In this document: positions 17,429 through 26,906 of the stretch, in pieces
Numbering within the stretch: the first letter of the stretch is position 1
Layout of the letters: the number at the start of each line of letters is the position of its first letter
Source of the DNA: Atlantibacter hermannii
GTDB taxonomy: Bacteria; Pseudomonadota; Gammaproteobacteria; Enterobacterales; Enterobacteriaceae
Length of the DNA stretch: 64,000 nucleotides
Assembly: GCA_900635495.1 (NCBI GenBank)
Contig: LR134136.1
Location: forward strand, 3,844,001 to 3,908,000
Reading direction: 5' to 3'
Translations under genes and position numbers: made by a program
The notes under the pieces: model-generated
The model's database searches: none
What the model saw: only the letters and a program-made list of their open reading frames with translations
Told to the model about the DNA's origin: nothing

Positions 17429-18864
17429 ATGGCGGATTTTTATCATTTATCAACGAGATACTCTGGGGATCAGCCCTGATTTACCTGTTGTTCTGCGCCG
17501 GGATCTGGTTCACGTGGCGCAGCGGCTTTGTTCAGTTCCGCTATGTTCGCTTTTTTGGCCGCGCCTTAAAGAAGAGTTTTATCCGCCAGTCCGACGGCAT
17601 AACCGCATTCCAGGCGCTGTGCACCAGCCTGGCGGCACGCGTCGGCAGCGGCAATATCGCTGGCGTCGCGCTGGCGATCTCCATGGGCGGCCCCGGCGCA
17701 GTGTTCTGGATGTGGGTCACGGCGCTGATCGGGATGGCGACATCTTTTGCGGAGTGCTCGCTTGCGCAACTTTATAAAACCCGCGATCGCCACGGTCAGT
17801 TTCGCGGCGGTCCCGCCTGGTATATGGAATGCGGACTGGGCATGCGCTGGATGGGTGTGCTGTTTTCGGTGTTTTTACTGCTCTCGTTTGGTCTGATCTT
17901 TAACACGGTTCAGGCCAGCGCCGTCGCCTTCGCGTTAGACCACGCCTGGCATATTCCAAAATGGTTGACGGTCAGCGTACTGGCGGCACTCACGATGCTG
18001 GGTCTGCATACGCGGAATTCGCGGTATTGCGCGCCTGGCGCAGTGGTTCGTGCCCATGATGGCTGGCATATGGGTACTAACAGGCCTGGTGGTGATGGTA
18101 TGGCATTTCGAAAAACTACCGCAGGTTTTTCATCTCATTTTCACCGGTGCATTTGGTTTTCAGGAAGCGGCCTCCGGCGTGATGGGGTATACCCTAAGCC
18201 AGGCCCTGGACCAGCGGCTTTCAACGCGGAATGTTTTCCAATGAAGCGGGAATGGGATCGACGCCGAACGCGGCTGCGGCTGCGTCGTCATGGCCCCCCC
18301 ACCCTGCTGCGCAAGGCATCGTTCAGATGATCGGCGTGTTTATTGATACCATCGTCGTTTGCAGCGCCACGGCGATGATTATTCTGATCGCCGGATTGCC
18401 GGAAAAATCCCTTACCCCGGACGCAGGCATTTTATTAGTCCAGCATGCGCTGGTTTCTCTGACGGGTCACTGGGCCAGCGGCTATTTAGGTGTGGTGGTA
18501 TTTTTGTTCGCATTCACTTCCATCATCGCTAATTATGCGTATGCCGAAAATAACCTGGTCTTTTTGCGCCTCGACAGTCGCCGCAACGTCTGGCTGTTGC
18601 GCGCGAGTGTCGTCGTGATGATGCTACTGGGCTCGGTCATCAGCGTATCCCTGATCTGGCATCTGGCGGATATCACGATGGCATTAATGGCGCTGACGAA
18701 CCTGACGGCGATTCTGCTGCTGTCACCCGGTGGTGAAAACCATCGCGTCGGATTACCTGCGCCAACGGAAGATGGGCATCAAACCGCATTTCGATCCGGC
18801 GCGATTTCCTGAAATCCAGCCTCATCTTGCGCCTGACGTCTGGGAGGATCTCCCGCGTGAGTGA
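17429..18864 (+). CDS. yaaJ: AGCS-family amino-acid:cation symporter YaaJ, four frameshifts
   Basis: Alanine/glycine:cation symporter family inner-membrane protein, corrected length about 478 residues (E. coli 476). The ATG at 17429 has AAGAGGGA upstream. Conserved blocks appear in successive frames: SLAARVGSGNIAGVALAI, FRGGPAWYMECGLGMRWMGV, MFSNEAGMGSTPNAAAAASS, LMALTNLTAILLLSP. Shifts: a T missing at 17437-17441, two bases missing near 18011-18015, one extra near 18214, one extra G at 18729-18730. Each restores the family sequence when corrected. Four in one dispensable gene leaves real decay possible. Confidence 0.88.
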
Positions 18865-18942
18865 ACACAAACTGATTGCACCCATTGGTCACCTTTACGC
18901 CAAAATTTGTTACAGTCACCAAAAAGCCTGTAAGGAAAAGCA

Positions 18943-19717
18943 ATGCTGTTACTGATTTCACCTGCAAAAACGCTGGATTATCAAAGCCCGCTGGCGACCA
19001 GGCGTTATACCCAACCTGAACTGCTGGAATATTCGCAGCAGTTAATTGGCGAAGCGCGGAATTTATCGGAAGCGCAGATTAAGACGTTGATGGGCGTCAG
19101 CGATAAAATCGCCTCGCTGAATGCGACACGCTTTCACGACTGGCATCCGGATTTCACCCCTGACAACGCACGCCAGGCGATTCTGGCTTTTAAAGGCGAT
19201 GTGTATACCGGCCTTCAGGCCGACACCTTCAGCGAAGCGGACTTTGACTTTGCCCAGCGTCATTTACGGATGTTATCGGGCTTATACGGCGTGTTGCGTC
19301 CGCTGGATCTGATGCAGCCTTACCGGCTGGAAATGGGCATCAAACTGCACAACGCCAAAGGTGCCGATCTGTATGCCTTCTGGGACGAGATCATTACCCA
19401 TACGCTGAACGAAGCGCTGGCGGCGCAGGGCGACAATGTTCTGATTAATCTCGCATCCGATGAGTATTTTTAGAGCGGTGCGCCCGGCGAAACTGAACGC
19501 GAAAATCATTAAGCCGGTTTTCCTTGATGAGAAAAACGGCAAATTTAAAGTCATTAGTTTTTACGCTAAAAAGGCGCGTGGCCTGATGAGCCGCTACGTG
19601 ATTGAAAATCGTCTGAGCCTGCCGGAACAACTCACCCGCTTCGATGTGGACGGCTACGTCTGGGATCAAAACCTGTCAAACGAGACGGAACTGGTCTTTA
19701 AGCGTCACGAGCGCTAA
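18943..19717 (+). CDS. yaaA: Peroxide-stress protein YaaA, frameshifted
   Basis: DUF328/UPF0246 protein that in E. coli limits free intracellular iron and is induced by H2O2. Starts MLLLISPAKTLDYQSPLATR. The frame breaks at the T-run 19467-19471 (one extra T), after NLASDEYF; the sequel continues KLNAKIIKPVFLDEKNGKFK and GLMSRYVIENRL. Corrected length 257 residues. It converges on thrC through a shared hairpin. Confidence 0.93.
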
Positions 19718-19730
19718 TGCTGCGGCGGAT

Positions 19731-19763
19731 AAAAAGGCCCGGCCGCTTGCGCTGACCGGGCCT
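19731..19763 (-). terminator. Terminator of the thr operon
   Basis: Stem AGGCCCGG / CCGGGCCT with a 13-base loop, followed on the minus strand by TTTTT, 18 bases after the thrC stop. The other strand could also serve yaaA. Confidence 0.8.
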
Positions 19764-19781
19764 GGACCTTAAAACCTGTTA

Positions 19782-21067
19782 TCAGGCGCGGGTCATCATC
19801 AACTGGCGTAATGCCGCAAAATCTGCCGGCAACTGATGTGATAACAACGGTAAATCAGCGCGTTCCGCCAGCTCTTTTGGCAGATCCAGCGTCTCCCCAA
19901 GGATCGACTCCACGCTCTCTTTGAATTTTGCCGGGTGCGCCGTGCCGAGGAACAGGCCGTATTCCCCAGGACGAAGCTGGTCGCGCAGCGCCCGATAAGC
20001 AATCGCCGCATGCGGTTCAGACACATAGCCGCCCGCTTTCAGTTCCCGCATCGTTTCCTGAGTCACGCTGTCATCTACCGCAGCATAGCCCAGCTCGTTT
20101 AAGCGCCATACTTTACGGCGGAACAACTCTTCCACGCGCGGCCAGTTATTCGGCTGGGAAACGTCCATGGCATTAGACAACGTCGCAACGGTCGCTTTCG
20201 GTTGCCATTCGCCGTTTTGCAGAAAACGCGGCACGGTGTCGTTGGCATTGGTCGCGGCAATAAAGCGTTTAACCGGCAGTCCGAGCGATTTGGCCAGCAG
20301 CCCGGCAGTGAGATCGCCGAAGTTGCCGCTGGGAACCGAAACCACCAGCTGGTTGCGGGCTTCCTGGGGCAATTGCGCCACGGCTTCGAAGTAATAACAG
20401 ATCTGCGCCAGCAGACGGCTGATGTTAATAGAGTTGGCGGAGTTCAGACCGAGCGCCACTTTTAACTCTTCATCGTCAAAAGCCTGTTTCACCAGCGCCT
20501 GACAGGCATCGAAGTCGCCATCAATCGCGACGGTCTCGATATTGCCGCCCAGCGTACAGAACAGTTTTTCCTGAAGCGGCGAAATTTTGCCTTGCGGATA
20601 GAGGATCACGACCCGTACGTTTTCAGACCGTAAAACGCGTGGGCCACGGCTGCGCCGGTATCGCCGGAAGTGGCGGTTAAAATGGTCACCGGCTTATCGC
20701 CACTGATGTGCGTCAGCATTTGCGCCATAAAGCGCCCGCCGAAATCTTTAAACGCCAGCGTCGGCCCATGGAATAACTCCAGGCAGCCAATGTCCGGCTC
20801 GACGCTTTTCACCGGCGCCGGGAACGCGAAGGCGCTGCGTACGCGGCTTTCGAGAACGTCCTGCGGGATCTCATCGCCGATGAACGCCGCGAGGATTTTT
20901 GCGCTACGTGAAACGAAATCGAGTTTGAGCATCTCATCGATTTCAGTGAGCGTGAATTCCGGTAAATCGTGCGGGAAAAAGAGGCCCTGATTTTTGCCAA
21001 GCCCTTGCGTAACGGCCTGCGCAAAGCTGACCTGTTCATTATGATCTTTCAGATTATAGAGTTTCAT
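19782..21067 (-). CDS. thrC: Threonine synthase, frameshifted
   Basis: PLP enzyme that converts O-phosphohomoserine to threonine. The PLP-Lys region is in PTLAFKDFGGRFMAQ; the frame breaks after ATSGDTGAAVAHAFYGLK. One A is missing in the run at 20620-20623. The second part begins VVILYPQGKISPLQEKLFCT and ends MMTRA. Corrected length 428 residues, identical to E. coli. The start is 4 bp from the thrB stop. Last gene of thrLABC. Confidence 0.95.
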
Positions 21068-21070
21068 ACG

Positions 21071-22000
21071 TTATCCCAGTACTCGTGCGCCTGCCGTGTC
21101 CAGACGGCAAATATGTACAAAGCCTTCCTGATTTTGCAGGTAGTGTTGTTGTAGCCAGTCCGCCATACGCTGCGCCGTTTCCGGGTTATCGCATACCGCA
21201 AACAGCGTCGGGCCGGAGCCCGAAATGCCGCAGGCCAGCGCGCCGATATCCGCCGCCGCCTGACGCGCCTGGCTAAAGCCCGGCAATAATTTGGTGCGAT
21301 ACGGTTCGGCAATGACATCGCGCATCAGCTTCGCCGCCAGTTCCGGTTGACGGGTATGGCAGGCATGGATGAAACCGGCCAGGTAGCGGCCATGGGCGAT
21401 GCAATCCTGACGGCGATACTGCGCCGGTAAAATCGCCCGCGCTTCGGCGGTCGAAACTTTAATGCCCGGATAGGCCATTACCCACAACCAGTCATCAAAG
21501 CCTGGCACCTGTTGGCTGATAATGCCGTTCTCTTCCAGCATCAATTGCAGCCCGCCTAAAAAGCAAGGCGCGACGTTATCGTAATGGATGCTGCCGGAAA
21601 TGCGGCCTTCCAGCTCACCCATTAGCGCCAGCAAACGCGTGTCGTTCAGCGGTTTGCCGCAAAATTCATTCATTGCCATCAGACCTGCCACCACAGAGCA
21701 GGCACTGGAACCCAGGCCGGAGCCGATAGGCATATTTTTTTCCAGGGTCATGGCTACCGGAACGTTATTCCCGATTTCCTGGCAAAAACGCTCCCAGCAC
21801 TGATAAACGATATTTTCACGCGGTTCGCTGGGCAATTTACTGACAAACTGCCCGCGGTTGGTTAACGAGAACCGATCCGCCGCTTCCACCGTCACGCAAT
21901 CGCCCAACAGCTCGCCGCTCGCGGGGGTGACCGCCGCGCCTAAAACATCAAACCCCACGCTGACGTTGCCAATGGAGGCCGGGGCATACACTTTGACCAT
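21071..22000 (-). CDS. thrB: Homoserine kinase
   Basis: GHMP-family kinase that phosphorylates homoserine. 309 residues. The ATP-binding loop is MPIGSGLGSSACSVVAG. Starts MVKVYAPASIGNVSVGFDVL. One base separates it from the thrA stop and 3 bp from thrC, a tightly coupled operon. Frame intact. Confidence 0.98.
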   Translation of the reverse strand: MVKVYAPASIGNVSVGFDVLGAAVTPASGELLGDCVTVEAADRFSLTNRGQFVSKLPSEPRENIVYQCWERFCQEIGNNVPVAMTLEKNMPIGSGLGSSACSVVAGLMAMNEFCGKPLNDTRLLALMGELEGRISGSIHYDNVAPCFLGGLQLMLEENGIISQQVPGFDDWLWVMAYPGIKVSTAEARAILPAQYRRQDCIAHGRYLAGFIHACHTRQPELAAKLMRDVIAEPYRTKLLPGFSQARQAAADIGALACGISGSGPTLFAVCDNPETAQRMADWLQQHYLQNQEGFVHICRLDTAGARVLG

Positions 22001-22001
22001 C

Positions 22002-24464
22002 TTAAACTCCTAACTTCCATGACAGGGTGCGCAGCAAATCGGCGAAAACGCCCGCAGCGGTAACATCGTTCCCTGCGCCATAACCGCGCAGAACCAGCGG
22101 CAACGGCTGATAGTAGTGGCTGTAAAACGCCAGGGCGTTTTCGCCATTTTTCACTTTGTAGAGCGGATCGTTGCCGTCGACGGCGGCGATTTTGACGCGG
22201 CAGGTGCCGTCTTCTTCAATAACGCCGACATAGCGCAACACTTTGCCTTCATCACGCGCCTGGGCGACTCGCGAAGAGAAGTCGTCATCCAACTGGTTCA
22301 GACGCGCCATAAAGTCAGCGACATCGCCTTCGGCGTCAAAGCTCGCAGGCAGTACCGGTTCAATAACAATATCGGAAAGCTCAAGGCTGCGCCCGGTTTC
22401 ACGCGCCAGAATTAACAATTTGCGCGCCACGTCCATCCCACTGAGATCGTCACGCGGGTCTGGCTCGGTATATCCCATTTCTCGCGCCATGGCGGTAGCT
22501 TCTGAAAGCGTCATTCCTTCGTCCAGCTTGCCGAAAATGAATGACAGCGACCCGGACAGAATGCCGGAGAAACGCTGCAACTCATCCCCCGCATTGAGCA
22601 GGTTTTGCAGGTTTTCGATAACCGGCAAGCCCGCGCCAACGTTAGTGTCATACAGGAATTTACGGCGCGATTTCGCTGCTGCCTGACGCAGTTGATGGTA
22701 GTAATCCATCGACGAAGTGTTGGCTTTCTTGTTCGGTGTGACGACATGGAACCCTTCACTCAGGAAATCCGCATACTGATCGGCCACGGCCTGGTTGGAC
22801 GTACAGTCGACAATCACCGGATTCAACAGGTGATACTCTTTCACGAGGCGGATCAGGCGCCCAAGGTTGAACGGCTCTGACGCCTGGCCCAGCGCGTCGC
22901 GCCAGTTTTCCAGATCCAGCCCGTGGACATTGGTGAGCAAGGCTTTGGAGTTGGCCACGCCGCAGACGCGTAAATCGATATGCTTTTGCTTCAACCAGTT
23001 CTGCTGACGTTTCAACTGCTCCAGTAGCGCGCCGCCAACGCCGCCGACGCCAATGACAAACACTTCGATCACCTGATCGGTGTTAAACAACATCTGGTGC
23101 GTCACGCGCACGCCCGTAGTGACATCATCATTACTGACGACCACGGAAATAGACCGTTCGGATGACCCCTGGGCAATAGCGACAATGTTGATGTTGGCGC
23201 GTGCCAGCGCGGCGAAAAACTTGGCGGAAATGCCGCGTAATGTCCGCATGCCGTCACCCACTACGGAGATGATCGCCAGACGCTCCATCACGGCCAGCGG
23301 CTCCAGCAGGCCCTCTTTCAATTCCAGATAGAATTCATCCTGCATTGCCCGTTGCGCCCGGGCGCTGTCGGCCTGCGGAACGCAAAAGCTGATGCTGTAT
23401 TCAGAAGAGGACTGCGTAATTAACACCACTGAAATGCCCGCCCGGGACATGGTGGCGAAAACCCGCGCCGCCATGCCGACCATGCCCTTCATGCCGGGGC
23501 CCGAGACGCTGAACATCGCCATATTATTCAGATTGCTGATGCCTTTTACCGGCAGGCCGTCTTCATCGCTGCTGGCGCCAATTAAGGTGCCTGGCGCTTG
23601 TGGGTTTCCGGTATTTTTAATCAGGCAAGGGATTTGGAACTGGGCGATAGGAGCAATGGTGCGGGGGTGGAGAACTTTGGCGCCGAAATAGGAAAGCTCC
23701 ATGGCTTCCTGATACGACATCGACTTCAGCAGCCTGGCATCCGGGACCTGGCGCGGGTCGCAGGTATAAACGCCGTCGACATCGGTCCAGATCTCGCAAC
23801 AGTCGGCGCGCAAACAGGCGGCTAATACGGCAGCGGAATAATCGGAACCGTTACGGCCCAATACCACCAGTTCGCCCTTCTCATTTCCCGCCGTGAAACC
23901 GGCCATCAGGATCATGTGATCGGCTGGAATACGGCTGGCGGCGATACGACGTGTGGATTCTGCGATATCCACGGTGGATTCGAGGTAATGGCCCACCGCC
24001 AGCAGTTTTTCAACCGGATCGATAACGCTGACCTTATGACCGCGCGCTTCAAGCAGGCCGGCCATGATGGCAATCGACAATTTTTCGCCGCGGCAAATTA
24101 AGGCGGCATTGATACTGTCCGGGCACTGCCCCAACAGGCTGATGCCGTGCAGGATATGATTAATCTGGGCAAATTCCTGGTCAACCAGAGCCTTTAATTG
24201 CGCCAGAGGGAAACCGGGCTGTTCAGCGGCCAGGCCGTTAAGCAGATCGGCAAAGATTTTTTCCGCATCGCTGATATTTGGCAGCGCATCCTGCCCTCCG
24301 ATGGTTTTTTCGATCATTGCCACCAGATGGTTAGTAATTTTCGCCGGGGCAGAGAGAACCGTCGCCACCTGCCCCTGTCTGGCATTACTTTCCAGAATGT
24401 CGGCTACACGCAAAAAACGTTGCGCATTCGCCACTGATGTACCGCCAAATTTCAACACTCGCAT
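22002..24464 (-). CDS. thrA: Bifunctional aspartokinase I / homoserine dehydrogenase I
   Basis: Catalyses the first and third steps of threonine synthesis and is inhibited by threonine. 820 residues. Aspartokinase start MRVLKFGGTSVANAQRFLRV; paired ACT domains in the middle (MFSVSGPGMKGMVG, IISVVGDGMRTLRG). The homoserine dehydrogenase nucleotide loop is VFVIGVGGVGGALLEQL, with catalytic-region DLSGMDVARKLLILARE. Frame intact. Preceded by the thrL attenuator. Confidence 0.98.
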   Translation of the reverse strand: MRVLKFGGTSVANAQRFLRVADILESNARQGQVATVLSAPAKITNHLVAMIEKTIGGQDALPNISDAEKIFADLLNGLAAEQPGFPLAQLKALVDQEFAQINHILHGISLLGQCPDSINAALICRGEKLSIAIMAGLLEARGHKVSVIDPVEKLLAVGHYLESTVDIAESTRRIAASRIPADHMILMAGFTAGNEKGELVVLGRNGSDYSAAVLAACLRADCCEIWTDVDGVYTCDPRQVPDARLLKSMSYQEAMELSYFGAKVLHPRTIAPIAQFQIPCLIKNTGNPQAPGTLIGASSDEDGLPVKGISNLNNMAMFSVSGPGMKGMVGMAARVFATMSRAGISVVLITQSSSEYSISFCVPQADSARAQRAMQDEFYLELKEGLLEPLAVMERLAIISVVGDGMRTLRGISAKFFAALARANINIVAIAQGSSERSISVVVSNDDVTTGVRVTHQMLFNTDQVIEVFVIGVGGVGGALLEQLKRQQNWLKQKHIDLRVCGVANSKALLTNVHGLDLENWRDALGQASEPFNLGRLIRLVKEYHLLNPVIVDCTSNQAVADQYADFLSEGFHVVTPNKKANTSSMDYYHQLRQAAAKSRRKFLYDTNVGAGLPVIENLQNLLNAGDELQRFSGILSGSLSFIFGKLDEGMTLSEATAMAREMGYTEPDPRDDLSGMDVARKLLILARETGRSLELSDIVIEPVLPASFDAEGDVADFMARLNQLDDDFSSRVAQARDEGKVLRYVGVIEEDGTCRVKIAAVDGNDPLYKVKNGENALAFYSHYYQPLPLVLRGYGAGNDVTAAGVFADLLRTLSWKLGV

Positions 24465-24490
24465 GGTTATTACCCCTTGATTTCTGGTCG

Positions 24491-24526
24491 AAAAAAAGCC
24501 CGCACTGTTCAGGTGCGGGCTTTTTT
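24491..24526 (-). terminator. Threonine/isoleucine attenuator terminator
   Basis: Stem AAGCCCGCAC / GTGCGGGCTT with a T-run on the minus strand, between the thrL stop and thrA. This is the termination hairpin of the classical thr attenuator. Confidence 0.92.
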
Positions 24527-24544
24527 CAGTTTTTCCTGTACGCG

Positions 24545-24613
24545 TCAGCCCGCCCCGTTACCTGTGGTAATGGTGGTGGTTGTAATAATGGTGTTCAGGC
24601 TGATACGCATCAT
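24545..24613 (-). CDS. thrL: thr operon leader peptide
   Basis: 22-codon leader from ATG 24613 to TGA 24545. It contains the regulatory run NTIITTTTITTGNGAG, with 7 Thr and 4 Ile codons; ribosome stalling there under Thr or Ile shortage prevents the downstream hairpin. Two tandem ATG codons open it (MMRISL), whereas E. coli has Met-Lys-Arg. The upstream context ACAACATCC is the same as in E. coli, supporting the first ATG. Confidence 0.92.
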   Translation of the reverse strand: MMRISLNTIITTTTITTGNGAG

Positions 24614-24657
24614 GGATGTTGTGTGCTCTATATCTTATTTCGGTTGCTGTGCTCTAT

Positions 24658-24686
24658 TGGTTAAAGTATCTGTTGCGCCAAGTCAA
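24658..24686 (-). promoter_or_regulatory. thrLABC promoter
   Basis: TTGACT (24681-24686) and TAACCA (24658-24663) with a 17-base spacer on the minus strand, 45 bp before the leader peptide. The surrounding ACTTTAACCAATA matches the E. coli thr promoter. Confidence 0.7.
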
Positions 24687-24818
24687 TGAATTTCTCAATT
24701 AGTTACCCTACGTAACCACCCTCAACCCTACTGCCCGCGCTCACAAAATAGGGTTTATAAAGAGTTCATGCATTCACGGGCGAATTAAAACACTACTTAT
24801 AAAGCATTGGTTGATATT

Positions 24819-25505
24819 TTACTCGGCGAGCTTTTTTTCAATATCATGCAGCAAACGGTGCAACATTGCCGTATCGCGCTGTTCCAGAAGCCCTAACCGC
24901 TGGGTGAGCCAGTCAGACATTTTATTGTCATCGGCCACATTCAATTTCTCCAGTAATCCGGTCATCCGGTCGCGCAACGCATCAAGTTGCCTGTTCTGAT
25001 CGGGCGAAATGGAAACAGGCGCCGTTTGCATTAATGATGCTAATTGGTAGCAATACACCATCACCGCCTGGCCTAAATTGAGTGAAGGATAATCCGCGAC
25101 CATCGGGACACCGGTTAAAATATCCGCCAGCGCCAGCTCTTCATTAGTTAAACCAGAATCTTCCCGACCAAATACCAGCGCCATACGGCTCATCCATTGC
25201 TGCTTTTCGCGTAATAACGGCACCAGTTGTTCAGGCGTGGCGTAATAGTGAAATTTGGCGCGGCTTCGTGCAGTGGTGGCGATGATAAAGTCCATATCAG
25301 TGACGGCATCAGCAAGCGTCGAATAAACCTGAATATTATCAATAATATCGCCTGCTCCGTGAGCAACCCAGCGTGTCGCGGGCTGAAGATGCGCATCGCT
25401 TGCGACAATGCGTAATTGGTTAAAACCCATTGTTTTCATGGCGCGTGCAGCTGCGCCGATATTCTCAGGCCTGGCGGGGGAAACCAGAATTATTGGGAAT
25501 TGCAT
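24819..25505 (-). CDS. yjtD: SPOUT-family tRNA/rRNA methyltransferase YjtD (LasT)
   Basis: TrmH/SpoU-type methyltransferase. 228 residues as in E. coli. The N-terminal IILVSPARPENIGAAARAMK and the knot motifs LVFGREDSGLTNEEL and YPSLNLGQAVMVYCYQLASL mark the SAM-binding trefoil knot. It is a paralogue of TrmJ; the exact target RNA is not shown by sequence. It sits between the thr and arcA loci as in E. coli. Confidence 0.93.
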   Translation of the reverse strand: MQFPIILVSPARPENIGAAARAMKTMGFNQLRIVASDAHLQPATRWVAHGAGDIIDNIQVYSTLADAVTDMDFIIATTARSRAKFHYYATPEQLVPLLREKQQWMSRMALVFGREDSGLTNEELALADILTGVPMVADYPSLNLGQAVMVYCYQLASLMQTAPVSISPDQNRQLDALRDRMTGLLEKLNVADDNKMSDWLTQRLGLLEQRDTAMLHRLLHDIEKKLAE

Positions 25506-25902
25506 TGCTCTCTCTTATGCCAATAAATGACGAAAAAACGTGATACAGTTCAACATATTACGCGGCGATAATTTACATTATGGTAACAAAAAGCGCATTA
25601 TTTGAACAGCTGTTCCTATCAGCTTTATTTAATAATTCCTAAATCAAATCTTAAAGGAAATTGTTAATAAAAGTATGATATCATCCTGTTTATCATGAAT
25701 AAATTTTGACAATATATTGCCTTGTAATCTGATTCAGTCTATTAATTAGTTGAGATAAGAAACTACCCGATAGTTTGCAGAATTGTGATGGTTTCGCAGT
25801 TTCAGAGAGTCAGATTTCAAGAAATTGTTATCGTGCTACAATTGATTTTGATATATGTCAACGAAGCGTAGTTTTATTAGGTGTCGCCTTTCTCTTAGCC
25901 TG
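25506..25902. promoter_or_regulatory. yjtD-arcA intergenic region, arcA long leader
   Basis: AT-rich and without a credible gene. It probably carries the yjtD promoter and the distal arcA promoters, since arcA has a long leader in E. coli. The clearest individual element is an FNR-like site at 25848-25861. Small gene yjjY occupies 25903-26043 on the opposite strand. Confidence 0.5.
25848..25861. promoter_or_regulatory. FNR-like site upstream of arcA
   Basis: TTGAT-ATAT-GTCAA matches the FNR consensus TTGAT-N4-ATCAA in nine of ten core positions. arcA is known to be raised by FNR in E. coli, so the placement about 280 bp before the arcA start fits the distal arcA promoters. Binding is inferred, not shown. 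Confidence 0.5.
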
Positions 25903-26043
25903 TTATGTTGCTGTTAAAATGGTTAGGATGGCAGCCGTTTTTGACACCGTCGGGTCCAGAGGGAAAGTACCCACGACCAAGCTAATGATGTTGTTGACGT
26001 TGATGGAAAGTGCATCAAGAACGCAATTACGTACTTTAGTCAT
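25903..26043 (-). CDS. yjjY: Small protein YjjY
   Basis: 46 residues from ATG 26043 to TAA 25903, antisense to the arcA leader. It starts MTKVRNCVLDALSINVNNII and continues with FPLDPTVSKTAAILTILTAT, nearly identical to E. coli YjjY as I recall it. Conservation of such a short sequence between genera argues that it is translated, or that overlapping regulatory DNA is constrained. Function unknown. No strong Shine-Dalgarno is visible. Confidence 0.72.
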   Translation of the reverse strand: MTKVRNCVLDALSINVNNIISLVVGTFPLDPTVSKTAAILTILTAT

Positions 26044-26138
26044 GTTACGCCGGGCATGTTAATTTTCGGCATGTATCAGGCAGGTCAGGGACTTTTGTAC
26101 TTCCTGTTTCGATTTAGTTGGCAATTTAGGTAGCAAAC

Positions 26139-26855
26139 ATGCAGACCCCGCACATTCTTATTGTTGAAGACGAGTTGGTAACACGCAACACGTTAAAAAG
26201 CATTTTCGAAGCAGAAGGCTACGATGTGTCTGAAGCCACCGATGGCGCTGAGATGCATCAAATCCTCTCTGATAACGATATTAATCTGGTGATTATGGAC
26301 ATCAACCTGCCGGGCAAAAATGGCCTGTTGCTGGCGCGTGAACTGCGTGAACAAGCAAACGTGGCGCTGATGTTCCTGACAGGGCGTGATAACGAAGTCG
26401 ATAAAATCCTCGGCCTCGAAATCGGCGCAGACGACTATATCACCAAGCCATTCAACCCGCGTGAACTGACCATCCGTGCCCGTAACCTGCTGTCGCGTAC
26501 CATGAATCTTGGCACCATCAGCGAAGAGCGTCGCAACGTGGAAAGCTACAAGTTCAACGGGTGGGAGCTGGATATCAACAGCCGTTCGCTGGTTAGCCCT
26601 AACGGCGAGCAGTACAAACTGCCGCGCAGCGAATTCCGCGCCATGCTGCATTTCTGCGAAAACCCGGGCAAGATCCAGTCCCGTGCGGAACTGCTGAAAA
26701 AAATGACCGGCCGCGAGCTGAAGCCGCACGATCGCACCGTTGACGTGACTATCCGCCGTATTCGTAAACACTTCGAATCCACGCCGGACACGCCGGAGAT
26801 TATCGCCACCATCCACGGCGAAGGTTACCGTTTTTGTGGTGACCTGCAGGAATAA
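26139..26855 (+). CDS. arcA: Two-component response regulator ArcA
   Basis: OmpR-family regulator that represses respiratory genes under low oxygen. 238 residues. The receiver domain has the phospho-acceptor Asp54 in VIMDINLPGKNG and the conserved Lys in YITKPFNPREL. The winged-helix C-terminus ends DVTIRRIRKHFES...GEGYRFCGDLQE. Frame intact. Its partner kinase arcB is not in the window. Confidence 0.98.
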   Translation: MQTPHILIVEDELVTRNTLKSIFEAEGYDVSEATDGAEMHQILSDNDINLVIMDINLPGKNGLLLARELREQANVALMFLTGRDNEVDKILGLEIGADDYITKPFNPRELTIRARNLLSRTMNLGTISEERRNVESYKFNGWELDINSRSLVSPNGEQYKLPRSEFRAMLHFCENPGKIQSRAELLKKMTGRELKPHDRTVDVTIRRIRKHFESTPDTPEIIATIHGEGYRFCGDLQE

Positions 26856-26875
26856 TCCTGCTGGCTAAGAAATAC

Positions 26876-26906
26876 AAAAAGGGCGGATATTCCGCCCTTT
26901 TGTTTT
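26876..26906. terminator. Shared terminator of arcA and creD
   Basis: Stem AAAGGGCGGA / TCCGCCCTTT with a TAT loop, flanked by an A-run and a T-run, so it can act in both directions. It touches the creD stop codon at 26905. Confidence 0.88.

Noticed and set aside
25775..26062. 95-codon open frame on the + strand ahead of arcA
   Set aside because: It overlaps yjjY on the other strand, and the conserved sequence matches yjjY.
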